Positions 1-5,683 of a stretch of 5,683 bases of DNA are shown one piece after another; position 1 is the first letter of the stretch; each line of letters starts with the position of its first letter. Source of the stretch: a bacterium. GTDB taxonomy: Bacteria; Pseudomonadota; Alphaproteobacteria; Caulobacterales; Hyphomonadaceae. Both the position numbers and the translations under genes were made by a program. The notes under the pieces are model-generated. The model saw only the letters and a list, made by a program, of their open reading frames with translations, did not search any database and had not been told where the DNA came from. The stretch covers positions 1-5,683 of the forward strand of contig JAVBYB010000374.1 in NCBI GenBank assembly GCA_030824255.1, in the 5' to 3' direction.

Positions 1-342
1 ATAGACGCGGTTGTCCACCAGCAGGATCGAGAGGTTGTTCGGCTTGGCCCCCGCAATCGTCGCCAGCGACGTCAGGTTCATCGCCAGCGCGCCATCGCCC
101 GCAATCGCCAGCACCTGATCGTTCGGCCGCACAGCCGCCAGCCCCAGCGCCACCGATGTCGCCAGCCCCATCGGCCCCGACACGTAGAGATTGCGCGGAT
201 CATGCCCCGCCGCCTTCAGCCAGCCGGTTTGCGAGCCGATGTCAGACACCGCGAACGGCCGCGCCGGATAAAGCGCCAGCGCCGCCGCGATGGCGTCCTT
301 CTGCGAGGGAAGATTGCTCTGCATGTTCACGGGCTCGCTCAT
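1..342 (-). CDS. ThDP-dependent decarboxylase, PP-domain (beta) subunit, sulfopyruvate/phosphonopyruvate decarboxylase-like; 3' end outside window
   Basis: The first 114 residues are visible, read from ATG at 342-340; the gene continues past the left edge. The sequence shows a ThDP/Mg-binding signature: GDG at residues 82-84, a conserved Asn at 89, and the closing Asn of a DN pair at 111, giving GDG-X26-N. Before it lie a DIGSQTGW stretch (34-41) and a GPMGLATSVALGLA stretch (56-69), both typical of the beta subunit of sulfopyruvate decarboxylase (ComE type) and of the C-terminal half of phosphonopyruvate decarboxylase. Known members decarboxylate a 3-substituted pyruvate to an aldehyde. The substrate here is not determined by the sequence. 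The start overlaps the stop of the partner gene in an ATGA, which implies translational coupling and a 1:1 complex. Family beta subunits are usually near 180-190 residues, so roughly 70 are missing. A start at Met7 is possible but would lose the coupling. Confidence 0.85.
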   Translation of the reverse strand, partial: MSEPVNMQSNLPSQKDAIAAALALYPARPFAVSDIGSQTGWLKAAGHDPRNLYVSGPMGLATSVALGLAAVRPNDQVLAIAGDGALAMNLTSLATIAGAKPNNLSILLVDNRVY

Positions 343-860
343 GCCGCCGCCCCATCACCAGAGCCAAGCCGCTTCTCCAGCGCCAGGATCACCGGCTTCC
401 TTGCCGCCTCCGCCCACTTGAACGCCGCCGGCACAAGATCGTCCGGCAAATTCCCAGCATCGAAATCGAACACCCTCGCCATCGGCCGCACGCCCGCGTC
501 GAACGCCTCGCGCTTCTCGATGTCATAGCCATTGGGATCCGCCAGCGCGCCGCGATTGGTGACGATGATCACAAACGGCAACCCATACCGCAGTCCCATC
601 GTGGCAAACGCGCCCAGCGAATTGAGCAGCCCTGCATTCTGCACCATCACCACCGCGCGCTCGCCCGCCATCGCCCCGCCGCACGCCACGCCGATGCACT
701 CTTCTTCGCGGGCGCATGCAATGTAGGGAAAATCCGGGCTGGCTTCACACAGCATGATCGTCTCGGCGAGCATGCCGTCCGGCACGCCCGTCACCAGCTT
801 GGGCTTCGCGGCCGCAATCGACCGGAACAGCCTGTCCCTTCCAGATGCCGTCTCGGCCAT
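339..860 (-). CDS. ThDP-dependent decarboxylase, PYR-domain (alpha) subunit, sulfopyruvate/phosphonopyruvate decarboxylase-like
   Basis: A 173-residue protein matching the N-terminal ThDP-enzyme domain. Visible marks are TGVPDG (24-29), the AREEE run with the presumed cofactor-activating Glu at about 52-54, followed by IGVACGGAMAG (56-66), and VQNAGLLNSLGA (73-84). The same order occurs in ComD-type sulfopyruvate decarboxylase alpha subunits and in the N-terminal half of phosphonopyruvate decarboxylase. The protein lacks a GDG cofactor motif, which is supplied by the downstream subunit. In this family the active site forms at the interface: the alpha Glu activates ThDP held by beta. The start at 860 is preferred over an upstream ATG at 950 because a strong AAGGAGGAG lies six bases before it, and the 30 extra residues look like untranslated leader. 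No phosphonate or sulfonate genes are visible nearby, so the substrate is open. Confidence 0.85.
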   Translation of the reverse strand: MAETASGRDRLFRSIAAAKPKLVTGVPDGMLAETIMLCEASPDFPYIACAREEECIGVACGGAMAGERAVVMVQNAGLLNSLGAFATMGLRYGLPFVIIVTNRGALADPNGYDIEKREAFDAGVRPMARVFDFDAGNLPDDLVPAAFKWAEAARKPVILALEKRLGSGDGAAA

Positions 861-994
861 GCTGCGCTCCTCCTTCAGGTTTGGTACGGCCCGCGCCGCG
901 CACCGGCAAGTCCGGCCACAAGCCCCCCGCTTTCCATCCTCGCCCCGCATGCCTAGTGTCGCGCCAGCGAGCGGACGGCTCGGGGGAGGACTTC
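861..994. promoter_or_regulatory. Divergent intergenic region between the decarboxylase and MAPEG genes
   Basis: These 134 bases must hold the promoters for both directions unless one gene is read from elsewhere. No strong sigma-70-like pair stands out. The best plus-strand candidate is TTTCCA (931-936) with TAGTGT (954-959) at a 17-base spacing, which would give a leader of about 29 bases to the MAPEG ATG; the match is weak. On the minus strand a TTGCCG/TACCAA pair exists but sits too close to the ribosome binding site to be convincing. I see no clear operator palindrome. Confidence 0.35.
867..875 (-). promoter_or_regulatory. Strong ribosome binding site fixing the decarboxylase alpha start
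   Basis: On the minus strand this reads AAGGAGGAG, close to a perfect anti-16S match, with a six-base spacer to the ATG at 860-858. It decides the start codon against the in-frame ATG at 950. Confidence 0.85.
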
Positions 995-1408
995 ATGGAT
1001 TTTCTGACAGCGATGTCGCCGGTCCAGGCGGCGGCGATGAATATCGGCCTGCTCACGCTTCTGATGCTGGGTCTCAAGATCTATGTCGGCGGCCGTCGCG
1101 GAAAGCTGAAAGTGCCCGCAGGCGAATCCCACCCCGAGTTCAACCTCGCCACACGCGTCCAGATGAACGCGGTGGAAGATGTGCCCGTGCTGATGGTCGG
1201 CATTGGCGCGCTCGCCGCCCTCGGCATGCCGCCTTGGTACATTCACGTCGTCGGCCTTGGCCTGCTGGTGTCGCGAATCGCCCATGCCGTGGGCCTCGCC
1301 GGCTCAAGCGGCCTGTCCATCGGCCGCCTCGTCGGCACGCTGGGCACGATGCTGGCTTACGTCGCCATCGCCGGCGCCCTGCTGGTCCACGCCTTCACGC
1401 CAACCTGA
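995..1408 (+). CDS. MAPEG-family integral membrane protein (YecN-like)
   Basis: A 137-residue hydrophobic protein with about four predicted membrane segments (roughly 10-31, 60-79, 81-100 and 112-134). Between the first two lies the MAPEG hallmark: Arg54, Asn58, Glu61 and Pro64 in the order R-x3-N-x2-E-x2-P. MAPEG proteins include glutathione transferase- and leukotriene-synthase-like enzymes that bind glutathione. Bacterial YecN-type members are short and mostly of unknown substrate. The length fits this group. The ATG at 995 is chosen because GGGAGGA ends four bases upstream and the protein begins with a typical short N-terminal tail before the first helix. The in-frame upstream extension from 845 is Arg/Pro-rich and lies antisense to the decarboxylase leader, so it is not protein-like. 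The gene is divergent from the decarboxylase genes. A direct enzymatic role with them is not indicated. Family call is firm, function is not. Confidence 0.88.
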   Translation: MDFLTAMSPVQAAAMNIGLLTLLMLGLKIYVGGRRGKLKVPAGESHPEFNLATRVQMNAVEDVPVLMVGIGALAALGMPPWYIHVVGLGLLVSRIAHAVGLAGSSGLSIGRLVGTLGTMLAYVAIAGALLVHAFTPT

Positions 1409-1431
1409 TGCTTCGCACCGAGCCGGGCTGA

Positions 1432-1460
1432 GGGAACTGGACAGAGTCGCGACCGTTCCC
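1432..1460. repeat. Inverted repeat in the MAPEG/Lon-domain intergenic gap
   Basis: GGGAAC (1432-1437) is matched by GTTCCC (1455-1460). If T1438 is bulged out, two further G-C pairs extend the stem to eight, leaving a loop of about 12 bases that contains the palindrome TCGCGA. No T-run follows, so it is not a canonical rho-independent terminator. It could be a weak transcript end, a regulator site, or chance. Confidence 0.35.
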
Positions 1461-1472
1461 ATCTCATGCTAA

Positions 1473-1482
1473 GGGGGAGGAG
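1473..1482 (+). promoter_or_regulatory. Strong Shine-Dalgarno-like sequence displaced from the Lon-domain gene start
   Basis: GGGGGAGGAG is the strongest anti-16S match in this gap, yet it ends 36 bases before the chosen TTG start at 1519 and no ATG, GTG or TTG in the gene's own frame lies nearer. A TTG at 1487 in a different frame is correctly spaced and would open a 43-codon frame ending at 1618, inside the Lon-domain gene. It may mark a short leader frame or may be incidental. Confidence 0.35.
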
Positions 1483-1518
1483 TGGTTTGGGGTCGCATAC
1501 CTGCCGAGGGCATCCGGT

Positions 1519-2187
1519 TTGCCGCGTACCTATCGCAAGATCTCTGAGCTTCCCGCCGCTATCCCCGTCTTCCCGCTTGGAGGGGCGCTGCTGCTGCCGC
1601 GCGCCGTCCTGCCGCTGAACATTTTCGAGCCGCGCTATCTCGCGATGATCGATGCTGCGCTTGCGAGCCACCGACTGATCGGAATGATACAGCCTGCGGC
1701 CATGTTCGGCCCCAACGCCTCGCTGGAAGATGACCGCCTGCCCATGGCGCATGTAGGCTGCGCCGGCCGAATCACAGCCTTTCAGGAAACCGACGATGGC
1801 CGCTATCTCATCGTGTTGACGGGCGTTGTCCGCTTCGGCGTCGCCGGCGAACTGCCGCCGAGCGCCCCCTATCGCGTCGTCCGGGCTGATTGGTCGAACT
1901 ACAGCAAGGATCTCACGGGCGAACACGCCCTCGACGATTCGGCGCGCGCGCGTCTCCTTGCCGCGCTCAAGAACTATCTGCGGCGCGGCGACTTCAAGGT
2001 CGACTGGAACAGTGTCGAATCCGCGCCGCTTGATTCGCTCATCAACTCGCTCGCGGCCGGCTGCCCGTTCTCGAACGGAGAGAAGCAGGCGCTGCTCGAA
2101 GCCAACTCGATCGAGGACAGGTGCACAGCCCTCATAACTCTGCTAGAGATGGAGCGCCCAGGACAGGGTGGTGGATACGTCCAATGA
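1519..2187 (+). CDS. Stand-alone LON substrate-binding domain protein
   Basis: A 222-residue protein that matches the N-terminal (LAN) domain of Lon protease. [13 protein letters not shown] (15-27) and [13 protein letters not shown] (33-45) are the classic opening of this domain. A GRITAF element (83-88) and a helical C-terminal part (about 140-210) follow. There is no AAA+ ATPase or Ser-Lys protease domain, and the length is normal for the free-standing alphaproteobacterial family. Its role is not well defined; by analogy with Lon it probably binds protein substrates in the cytoplasm. The start is TTG at 1519, since no in-frame ATG or GTG occurs upstream within the gap. A modest GAGGG (1506-1510) sits eight bases before it, and homologues as I recall them begin shortly before the Y-R-x-x-x-x-L-P stretch. 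The stop overlaps the next gene's ATG. Confidence 0.9.
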   Translation: MPRTYRKISELPAAIPVFPLGGALLLPRAVLPLNIFEPRYLAMIDAALASHRLIGMIQPAAMFGPNASLEDDRLPMAHVGCAGRITAFQETDDGRYLIVLTGVVRFGVAGELPPSAPYRVVRADWSNYSKDLTGEHALDDSARARLLAALKNYLRRGDFKVDWNSVESAPLDSLINSLAAGCPFSNGEKQALLEANSIEDRCTALITLLEMERPGQGGGYVQ

Positions 2188-2420
2188 GTCATGCAGCAGA
2201 AAGCGCATCGCACGTGAACCATACCGAGACAGCACAAGACACCGGCGTCGACCCGCGTCTTCTCGAAGTCCTCGTCTGCCCCGTCACCCGCTCGGCGCTG
2301 ACCTATGATCGGGAAGCCAACGAGCTTGTCAGCCGCGCCGCCGGCCTTGCCTTCCCCATTCGCAACGGCGTCCCCGTGATGCTCCGCGACGAAGCCCGCG
2401 ATATCGGCGCGTCCAGGTAA
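2184..2420 (+). CDS. Trm112 family (YcaR/UPF0434-like) small protein
   Basis: A 78-residue protein. After a hydrophilic N-terminal extension of about 23 residues, it carries the Trm112 core: [11 protein letters not shown] (23-33), [10 protein letters not shown] (41-50) and [13 protein letters not shown] (55-67). Trm112 proteins are small partners that stabilise or activate methyltransferases in eukaryotes and archaea; the bacterial partner is generally unproven. Only Cys32 of the usual cysteine set remains. E. coli YcaR has CPVC and a later LIC where this protein has CPVT and LVS, so zinc binding is unlikely. Such loss is, to my recollection, common in alphaproteobacterial members. The ATG at 2184 overlaps the Lon-domain stop as ATGA. 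No strong ribosome binding site precedes it, so coupling to upstream translation is likely. It ends sharing one base with the next start. Confidence 0.88.
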   Translation: MSHAAESASHVNHTETAQDTGVDPRLLEVLVCPVTRSALTYDREANELVSRAAGLAFPIRNGVPVMLRDEARDIGASR

Positions 2421-2776
2421 TGTCGGCCGCCTGGCCCTCCGAAGTCCGCTTCAACAAGGCCCGTGCCGAACTCCTCATCAGGTTCGATGACGGCAATGAA
2501 GCCTCCATCCCCTATGAACTCCTGCGCGTCGAAAGCCCCAGCGCGGAAACCAAGGGCCATGGCAGCGAAACCCCGCCCCCGCCCGTCAGGAAGCGCCATA
2601 TTGGCGTCGTCGGGGCCGATCCAGTCGGCCGCTACGCCCTCCGCATCCGCTTCACCGACGGTCACGACACCGGTCTTTATACATGGGCCTATCTCGCCGA
2701 GCTGGCAGATCAGAAAATGTCGCGCATGGCTGCCTATATCGGCCGCATGAAAGAGCTCGGTCTTTCGCGCGAGTAG
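2420..2776 (+). CDS. DUF971 / gamma-butyrobetaine hydroxylase-like N-terminal domain protein
   Basis: A 118-residue, single-domain protein. Recognisable elements are the opening W-P-x-E-V-R with a beta-rich F-D-D-G turn (22-25), the family signature E-L-L-R-V-E-S-P-S-A-E (33-43) followed by GHG (46-48), an R-Y-A-L-R-I-x-F strand (71-78), DGHDTGLYTW (80-89), and a C-terminal helix. The same domain occurs at the N-terminus of gamma-butyrobetaine hydroxylase and fused to Mrp/HCF101-type Fe-S carrier ATPases; the free bacterial form has no established function. It contains no cysteine, so metal binding of the cysteine type is excluded. The ATG shares its first base with the TAA of the Trm112 gene (TAATG), which points to re-initiation by the same ribosome. 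Its stop faces that of mutM across 22 bases without an obvious terminator. Confidence 0.88.
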   Translation: MSAAWPSEVRFNKARAELLIRFDDGNEASIPYELLRVESPSAETKGHGSETPPPPVRKRHIGVVGADPVGRYALRIRFTDGHDTGLYTWAYLAELADQKMSRMAAYIGRMKELGLSRE

Positions 2777-2798
2777 CATCGCCGCAGGGATCACGCCC

Positions 2799-3647
2799 TC
2801 ACGCCCGCTGGCAGCTCGCGCAATAGAATGTCGACCGGCCGGACTGCACCAGCCGCTTCACCGGCTTCGCGCACACGACGCAGGCCTCGCCCTCCCGGTC
2901 ATAGACCTGGAAGGAATGCTGGAAGTAGCCCAGTTCCCCGTCCGACTGCCTGAAGTCCGAAATGCTCGAGCCCCCGGCGACAATCGCCTCCTCGATCACT
3001 TTCCTGACCTCGACCGAAAGCGTCTCCAGCCGATCCTTCCTGATCGCCCCCGCCAACTTGACCGGCGAAATCCCCGACCGGAACAGCGCCTCGCAGACAT
3101 AGATATTGCCAAGCCCCGCCACGACGCTCTGGTCCAGCAGCGCCGACTTCACCGGCGTCTTCTTGCCCTTGAAGGCCTCAACCAGATAAGCGCCCGAGAA
3201 TTCATTGGAGATCGGCTCCGGCCCCATCTCGGCAAAGGGCGGATAGGTCTGGAGAGCTTCGCTCGTCCAGAGGTCCATGAAGCCGAACCGGCGCGCATCG
3301 TTGAACACCACGCGCGCACCGCCCTGCATCTCGAACACGACATGGTCGTGCTTTTCATCCTCGCCGGCGGCGTGATGGAATTTCCCGTGGCGCGCGCCCG
3401 ACACGGTAAACCGTCCCGTCATGCCGAGATGCATGATCAGCGCCTCCCCGGTGGACAACTCCCCCACAAGGTACTTTGCGCGCCGCCCCATCCGGGTCAG
3501 CTTCGCGCCTTCGATTCGCTGGTTAAAATTCTCCGGAAACGGGAAGCGCAGGTCCTTCCTCCGGGTCTCGACCCGCAGGATGCGTTTACCTTCCATGGCG
3601 GGGGCAAGTCCGCGACGAACAGTCTCGACTTCGGGTAATTCTGGCAT
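2799..3647 (-). CDS. mutM: Bifunctional DNA-formamidopyrimidine glycosylase / DNA-(apurinic or apyrimidinic site) lyase
   Basis: A 282-residue complete MutM (Fpg), which excises 8-oxoguanine and formamidopyrimidines and cleaves the abasic site. The N-terminus is MPELPEVET, giving catalytic Pro2 (exposed after Met removal) and Glu3. Lys58 in the G-R-R-A-K-Y loop and MHLGMTGRF (72-80) fit the family, as does the helix-two-turns-helix segment Q173-S-V-V-A-G-L-G-N-I-Y183 with DNA-contacting Asn181. A C-terminal zinc finger uses Cys256, Cys259, Cys276 and Cys279, with the phosphate-contacting Arg271 in QSGRSTFYC. All key residues are present and the length is normal (E. coli about 269). The start is fixed by the need for Pro at position 2, although the ribosome binding site (GAGG two bases upstream) is short-spaced. 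It is divergent from ubiE, an arrangement I recall as common in alphaproteobacteria. fpg is a synonym. Confidence 0.97.
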   Translation of the reverse strand: MPELPEVETVRRGLAPAMEGKRILRVETRRKDLRFPFPENFNQRIEGAKLTRMGRRAKYLVGELSTGEALIMHLGMTGRFTVSGARHGKFHHAAGEDEKHDHVVFEMQGGARVVFNDARRFGFMDLWTSEALQTYPPFAEMGPEPISNEFSGAYLVEAFKGKKTPVKSALLDQSVVAGLGNIYVCEALFRSGISPVKLAGAIRKDRLETLSVEVRKVIEEAIVAGGSSISDFRQSDGELGYFQHSFQVYDREGEACVVCAKPVKRLVQSGRSTFYCASCQRA

Positions 3648-3682
3648 CGCCTCGCATATAGCCGCGGGCAGGCCGTTCGCCT
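3648..3682. promoter_or_regulatory. Short divergent mutM/ubiE intergenic region
   Basis: Only 35 bases separate the two start codons, so the promoters must overlap each other or lie inside the opposite gene. The CATATA at 3655-3660 is an AT-rich spot in very GC-rich DNA and could serve as a -10 element in either direction, but no matching -35 hexamer is visible at 16-18 bases on either strand. Confidence 0.3.
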
Positions 3683-4453
3683 ATGTTGCCCGGCATGGAA
3701 GAAGATAAGGTCTCTTTCGGGTTCGAGGATGTCAGCCGGGATGAAAAATCCCGCCGCGTCAAAGGCGTGTTTGCGTCGGTCGCCCCGAAATACGACCTTA
3801 TGAACGATCTCATGTCGGCGGGGGTCCACAGGATCTGGAAGTCGAACATGATCGCCTGGCTGAACCCCCAGCCCGGCGAAACGCTGATCGACGTCGCCGG
3901 CGGCACGGGCGATGTGGCCCGCGCCTTCCAGCGCAAGGCCAACGAAGTCGCCCGTCGCCGCAATGTCGGCGCGACAACCTTCACCATCGTCTCCGACATC
4001 AACGAGGCCATGCTCGTCGCCGGCATCAAGCCGGAAGACCAGAACATGCCGCGCGTTGCGTGCGATGCCGCAGCGCTCCCCTTCCCGGATCGCTCGGCCG
4101 ACGCCGTCACCATCTCCTTCGGGATCCGCAATGTGGTGGAGATCGACCGCGCGCTATCCGAATTCCGCCGCGTGTTGAAACCGGGCGGCCGATTTGCCTG
4201 CCTCGAATTCTCGCACATGACGCACCGCGTCCTGCAGGACGCTTACGACGCCTACTCGTTCAACGTGATCCCGGCGCTGGGCGGCATGGTGACGGGCGAC
4301 AAGGCCTCCTACCAGTATCTGGTCGAATCCATCCGCCGCTTCCCGATGCAGGACGATTTCGCGGCCCGCATCCGCGCGGCGGGTTTCAACCAGGTCAGCT
4401 ACCAGAACTATTCCGGCGGCATCGCCTGCATGCACACCGGATGGGCGGTGTAG
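3683..4453 (+). CDS. ubiE: Ubiquinone/menaquinone biosynthesis C-methyltransferase
   Basis: A 256-residue SAM-dependent methyltransferase that methylates the benzoquinol ring carbon in ubiquinone synthesis (and demethylmenaquinol where menaquinone is made). Both UbiE signatures are present: Y-D-L-M-N-D-L-M-S-A-G-V-H (37-49) with Trp52, and Y-L-V-E-S-I-R-R-F-P (212-221). The SAM fold shows motif I DVAGGTGD (70-77), the acidic SDIN after strand 2 (104-107), D128 ahead of LPFPD, and the SFGIRNV element (145-151). Length agrees with E. coli UbiE (251). The start at 3683 has a weak AGG ten bases upstream; the in-frame ATG at 3695 would give 252 residues, lacks a ribosome binding site, but begins closer to the usual SFGF stretch. 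Both are plausible. ubiB starts one base after the TAG stop, indicating an operon. Confidence 0.96.
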   Translation: MLPGMEEDKVSFGFEDVSRDEKSRRVKGVFASVAPKYDLMNDLMSAGVHRIWKSNMIAWLNPQPGETLIDVAGGTGDVARAFQRKANEVARRRNVGATTFTIVSDINEAMLVAGIKPEDQNMPRVACDAAALPFPDRSADAVTISFGIRNVVEIDRALSEFRRVLKPGGRFACLEFSHMTHRVLQDAYDAYSFNVIPALGGMVTGDKASYQYLVESIRRFPMQDDFAARIRAAGFNQVSYQNYSGGIACMHTGWAV

Positions 4454-4454
4454 G

Positions 4455-5683
4455 ATGTTCACCGCCCTGTCCGACTACATGCGCCTTGCACGCGCCGGCG
4501 CAGTCATGGTGCGGAACGACGTCATCATTCCCGAAGCCTACCGCAGCCGCATGCCGGTCGCTGCAAAAGCCGCCGGCGCGGTCCTCCGCATCATGCCCGG
4601 CGGCGGCGGCAAGGGTCGCCCCGGCGAACGCTTCGCCCGTGCGCTCGAAAAGCTCGGCCCCGCTTGGATCAAGCTCGGCCAGTTCATGGCGACACGCCCT
4701 GACGTGATCGGCGTCGAGGCCGCCACCGATCTCTCGCGCCTCAAGGACAAGATTCCGCCCTTCCCGAAGCAGCAGGCGCTGAAAACCCTCCGCGATCAGT
4801 TCACCACCGACGCCGACCGCCTGTTCAGGGGCCTCAGCGACCCCATCGCCGCCGCGTCCGTGGCGCAGGTCCACCGCCTCGAAACGCCGAACGGCTCTCG
4901 CGCCGTGAAAATCCTGCGGCCGAACATCGAGCGCACGATGGAGCTCGAGCTGCGCGCGATGAAGCGGATCGCCTATTCCGCCCAGAAGCATGGCAACGCC
5001 GAAGTAAAGCGGATGGAGCCCGCCGCCTTCATCGACACCATGGCCCGCTCCCTCACCCGCGAGATGGACCTGCGCTTCGAAGCTGGCGCCGCCTCCGAGT
5101 TCGCCGAGATCGCCGCCATCGATGGCTATGTCTACGCGCCCAAGGTCGACTGGGAACGCACCAGCCAGCGCGTCCTCACCACCGAATGGATCGAGGGCCG
5201 CTCTCTCACCAACCCCGGCCCGCTCGATGCCGACCAACGCATCGATCTCGCCAACCGCGTCACGCGCGGCTTTCTCGCCAGCGCCCTCGATCACGGCTTC
5301 TTCCATGCCGACCTGCACGAGGGAAACATGATCCTCACGCCGGACGGGCGGCTCGTGCTGGTCGATTTCGGCATCATGGGCCGCATCGGCATGGCCGAGC
5401 GCATCTTCCTCGCCGAAATCCTGAAGGGCTTCCTCGATCGCGACTACAAGCGCGTGTCACAGGTCCACTTCGAAGCCGGCTACGTCCCCGCTTCGCATTC
5501 GATGGACGAGTTCGCCCAGGCGCTCCGCTCGGTTGGCGAGCCGATCTTCGGCAAGGACGCGACGGACGTCTCGATGGCCCGCGTGCTGCTGCAGCTCTTT
5601 GACATTACGAGGCAGTTCGGCATGCACCTGCGCCCAGAACTTATCCTCCTGCAGAAAACCATGGTGCAGGTTGAGGGCGTCGC
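4455..5683 (+). CDS. ubiB: Ubiquinone biosynthesis atypical kinase-like protein UbiB (ABC1/ADCK family), 3' end outside window
   Basis: 409 residues are visible and the frame is open at the right edge; relatives are about 500-550 residues, so roughly 100 residues, including the usual C-terminal membrane helices, are missing. The ABC1/ADCK signature set is complete: KxGQ as KLGQ (73-76), the Ala-rich nucleotide loop A-A-A-S-V-A-Q-V-H (132-140), AVKILRP with Lys152, an ExD at Glu203/Asp205, the catalytic HADLHEGN (284-291) and metal-binding DFG (304-306). UbiB is required for ubiquinone synthesis at the inner membrane, probably through ATPase activity that helps extract or deliver lipid intermediates; the older name as the 6-hydroxylase is not supported biochemically. 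The HADxHxGN loop has Glu289 where Pro is usual in many relatives. The ATG follows the ubiE stop after one base, so the pair is co-translated. In many alphaproteobacteria coaBC follows, which cannot be checked here. Confidence 0.95.
   Translation, partial: MFTALSDYMRLARAGAVMVRNDVIIPEAYRSRMPVAAKAAGAVLRIMPGGGGKGRPGERFARALEKLGPAWIKLGQFMATRPDVIGVEAATDLSRLKDKIPPFPKQQALKTLRDQFTTDADRLFRGLSDPIAAASVAQVHRLETPNGSRAVKILRPNIERTMELELRAMKRIAYSAQKHGNAEVKRMEPAAFIDTMARSLTREMDLRFEAGAASEFAEIAAIDGYVYAPKVDWERTSQRVLTTEWIEGRSLTNPGPLDADQRIDLANRVTRGFLASALDHGFFHADLHEGNMILTPDGRLVLVDFGIMGRIGMAERIFLAEILKGFLDRDYKRVSQVHFEAGYVPASHSMDEFAQALRSVGEPIFGKDATDVSMARVLLQLFDITRQFGMHLRPELILLQKTMVQVEGV

Noticed and set aside
880..920. 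Minus-strand TTGCCG/TACCAA promoter for the decarboxylase genes
   Set aside because: The -10 match is only three of six, and the implied transcript start would fall on the ribosome binding site.
861..950. Upstream ATG at 950 as the start of the decarboxylase alpha subunit
   Set aside because: The 30 extra residues are Arg/Cys-rich and not family-like, and a near-perfect ribosome binding site lies directly before the ATG at 860.
156..956. 266-codon plus-strand open frame across the decarboxylase genes
   Set aside because: It is antisense to two genes with clear ThDP-enzyme motifs, and its product is Arg/Pro/His-rich as expected of a high-GC shadow frame.
2777..2798. Terminator between the convergent DUF971 and mutM genes
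   Set aside because: The 22 bases contain no stable stem followed by a T-run on either strand.
2916..3638. 240-codon plus-strand open frame across mutM
   Set aside because: It lies wholly antisense to a complete MutM with all catalytic and zinc-finger residues.
4395..5318. 307-codon minus-strand open frame
   Set aside because: It is antisense to ubiE/ubiB, where all ABC1/ADCK motifs lie on the plus strand; the product is a Gly/Ala/Glu-rich low-complexity shadow.

Overview
The window looks like a chromosomal segment of a high-GC alphaproteobacterium. The UbiE, UbiB, MutM, Lon-domain and Trm112 proteins all read like the alphaproteobacterial versions. A Caulobacterales/Hyphomonadaceae-type organism is my best guess, from remembered family resemblance rather than a search. 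Coding density is very high, most neighbouring genes overlap or nearly touch, and I see no mobile element, CRISPR array, tRNA or rRNA.

Left part (1-860, minus strand): two genes joined by a 4-base ATGA overlap encode the two halves of a thiamine-diphosphate (ThDP) decarboxylase of the sulfopyruvate/phosphonopyruvate decarboxylase type. The upstream gene carries the N-terminal (PYR-like) half. The downstream gene carries the ThDP-binding (PP) half and runs off the left edge. A 134-base divergent gap separates them from a plus-strand MAPEG-family membrane protein (995-1408).

Middle part (1519-2776, plus strand): three overlapping genes encode a stand-alone Lon substrate-binding-domain protein, a Trm112/YcaR-like small protein and a DUF971 (GBBH-like N-terminal domain) protein. 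The junctions are ATGA and TAATG, so the three are very likely co-transcribed and translationally coupled.

Right part (2799-5683): mutM (fpg), the base-excision-repair glycosylase, lies on the minus strand and converges on the DUF971 gene with only 22 bases between the stops. Its start is divergent from ubiE, with a gap of only 35 bases. ubiE (C-methyltransferase of ubiquinone/menaquinone synthesis) is followed after one base by ubiB (ABC1/ADCK-type atypical kinase-like protein needed for ubiquinone synthesis), which runs off the right edge. ubiE and ubiB form a quinone-biosynthesis operon next to mutM.

Most of this is ordinary core genome. The points most worth a second look are the split decarboxylase with no visible substrate pathway, the coupled Lon-domain/Trm112/DUF971 cassette, the loss of metal-type cysteines in the Trm112 protein, and the odd leader of the Lon-domain gene. 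I found no convincing evidence of a wholly new system.
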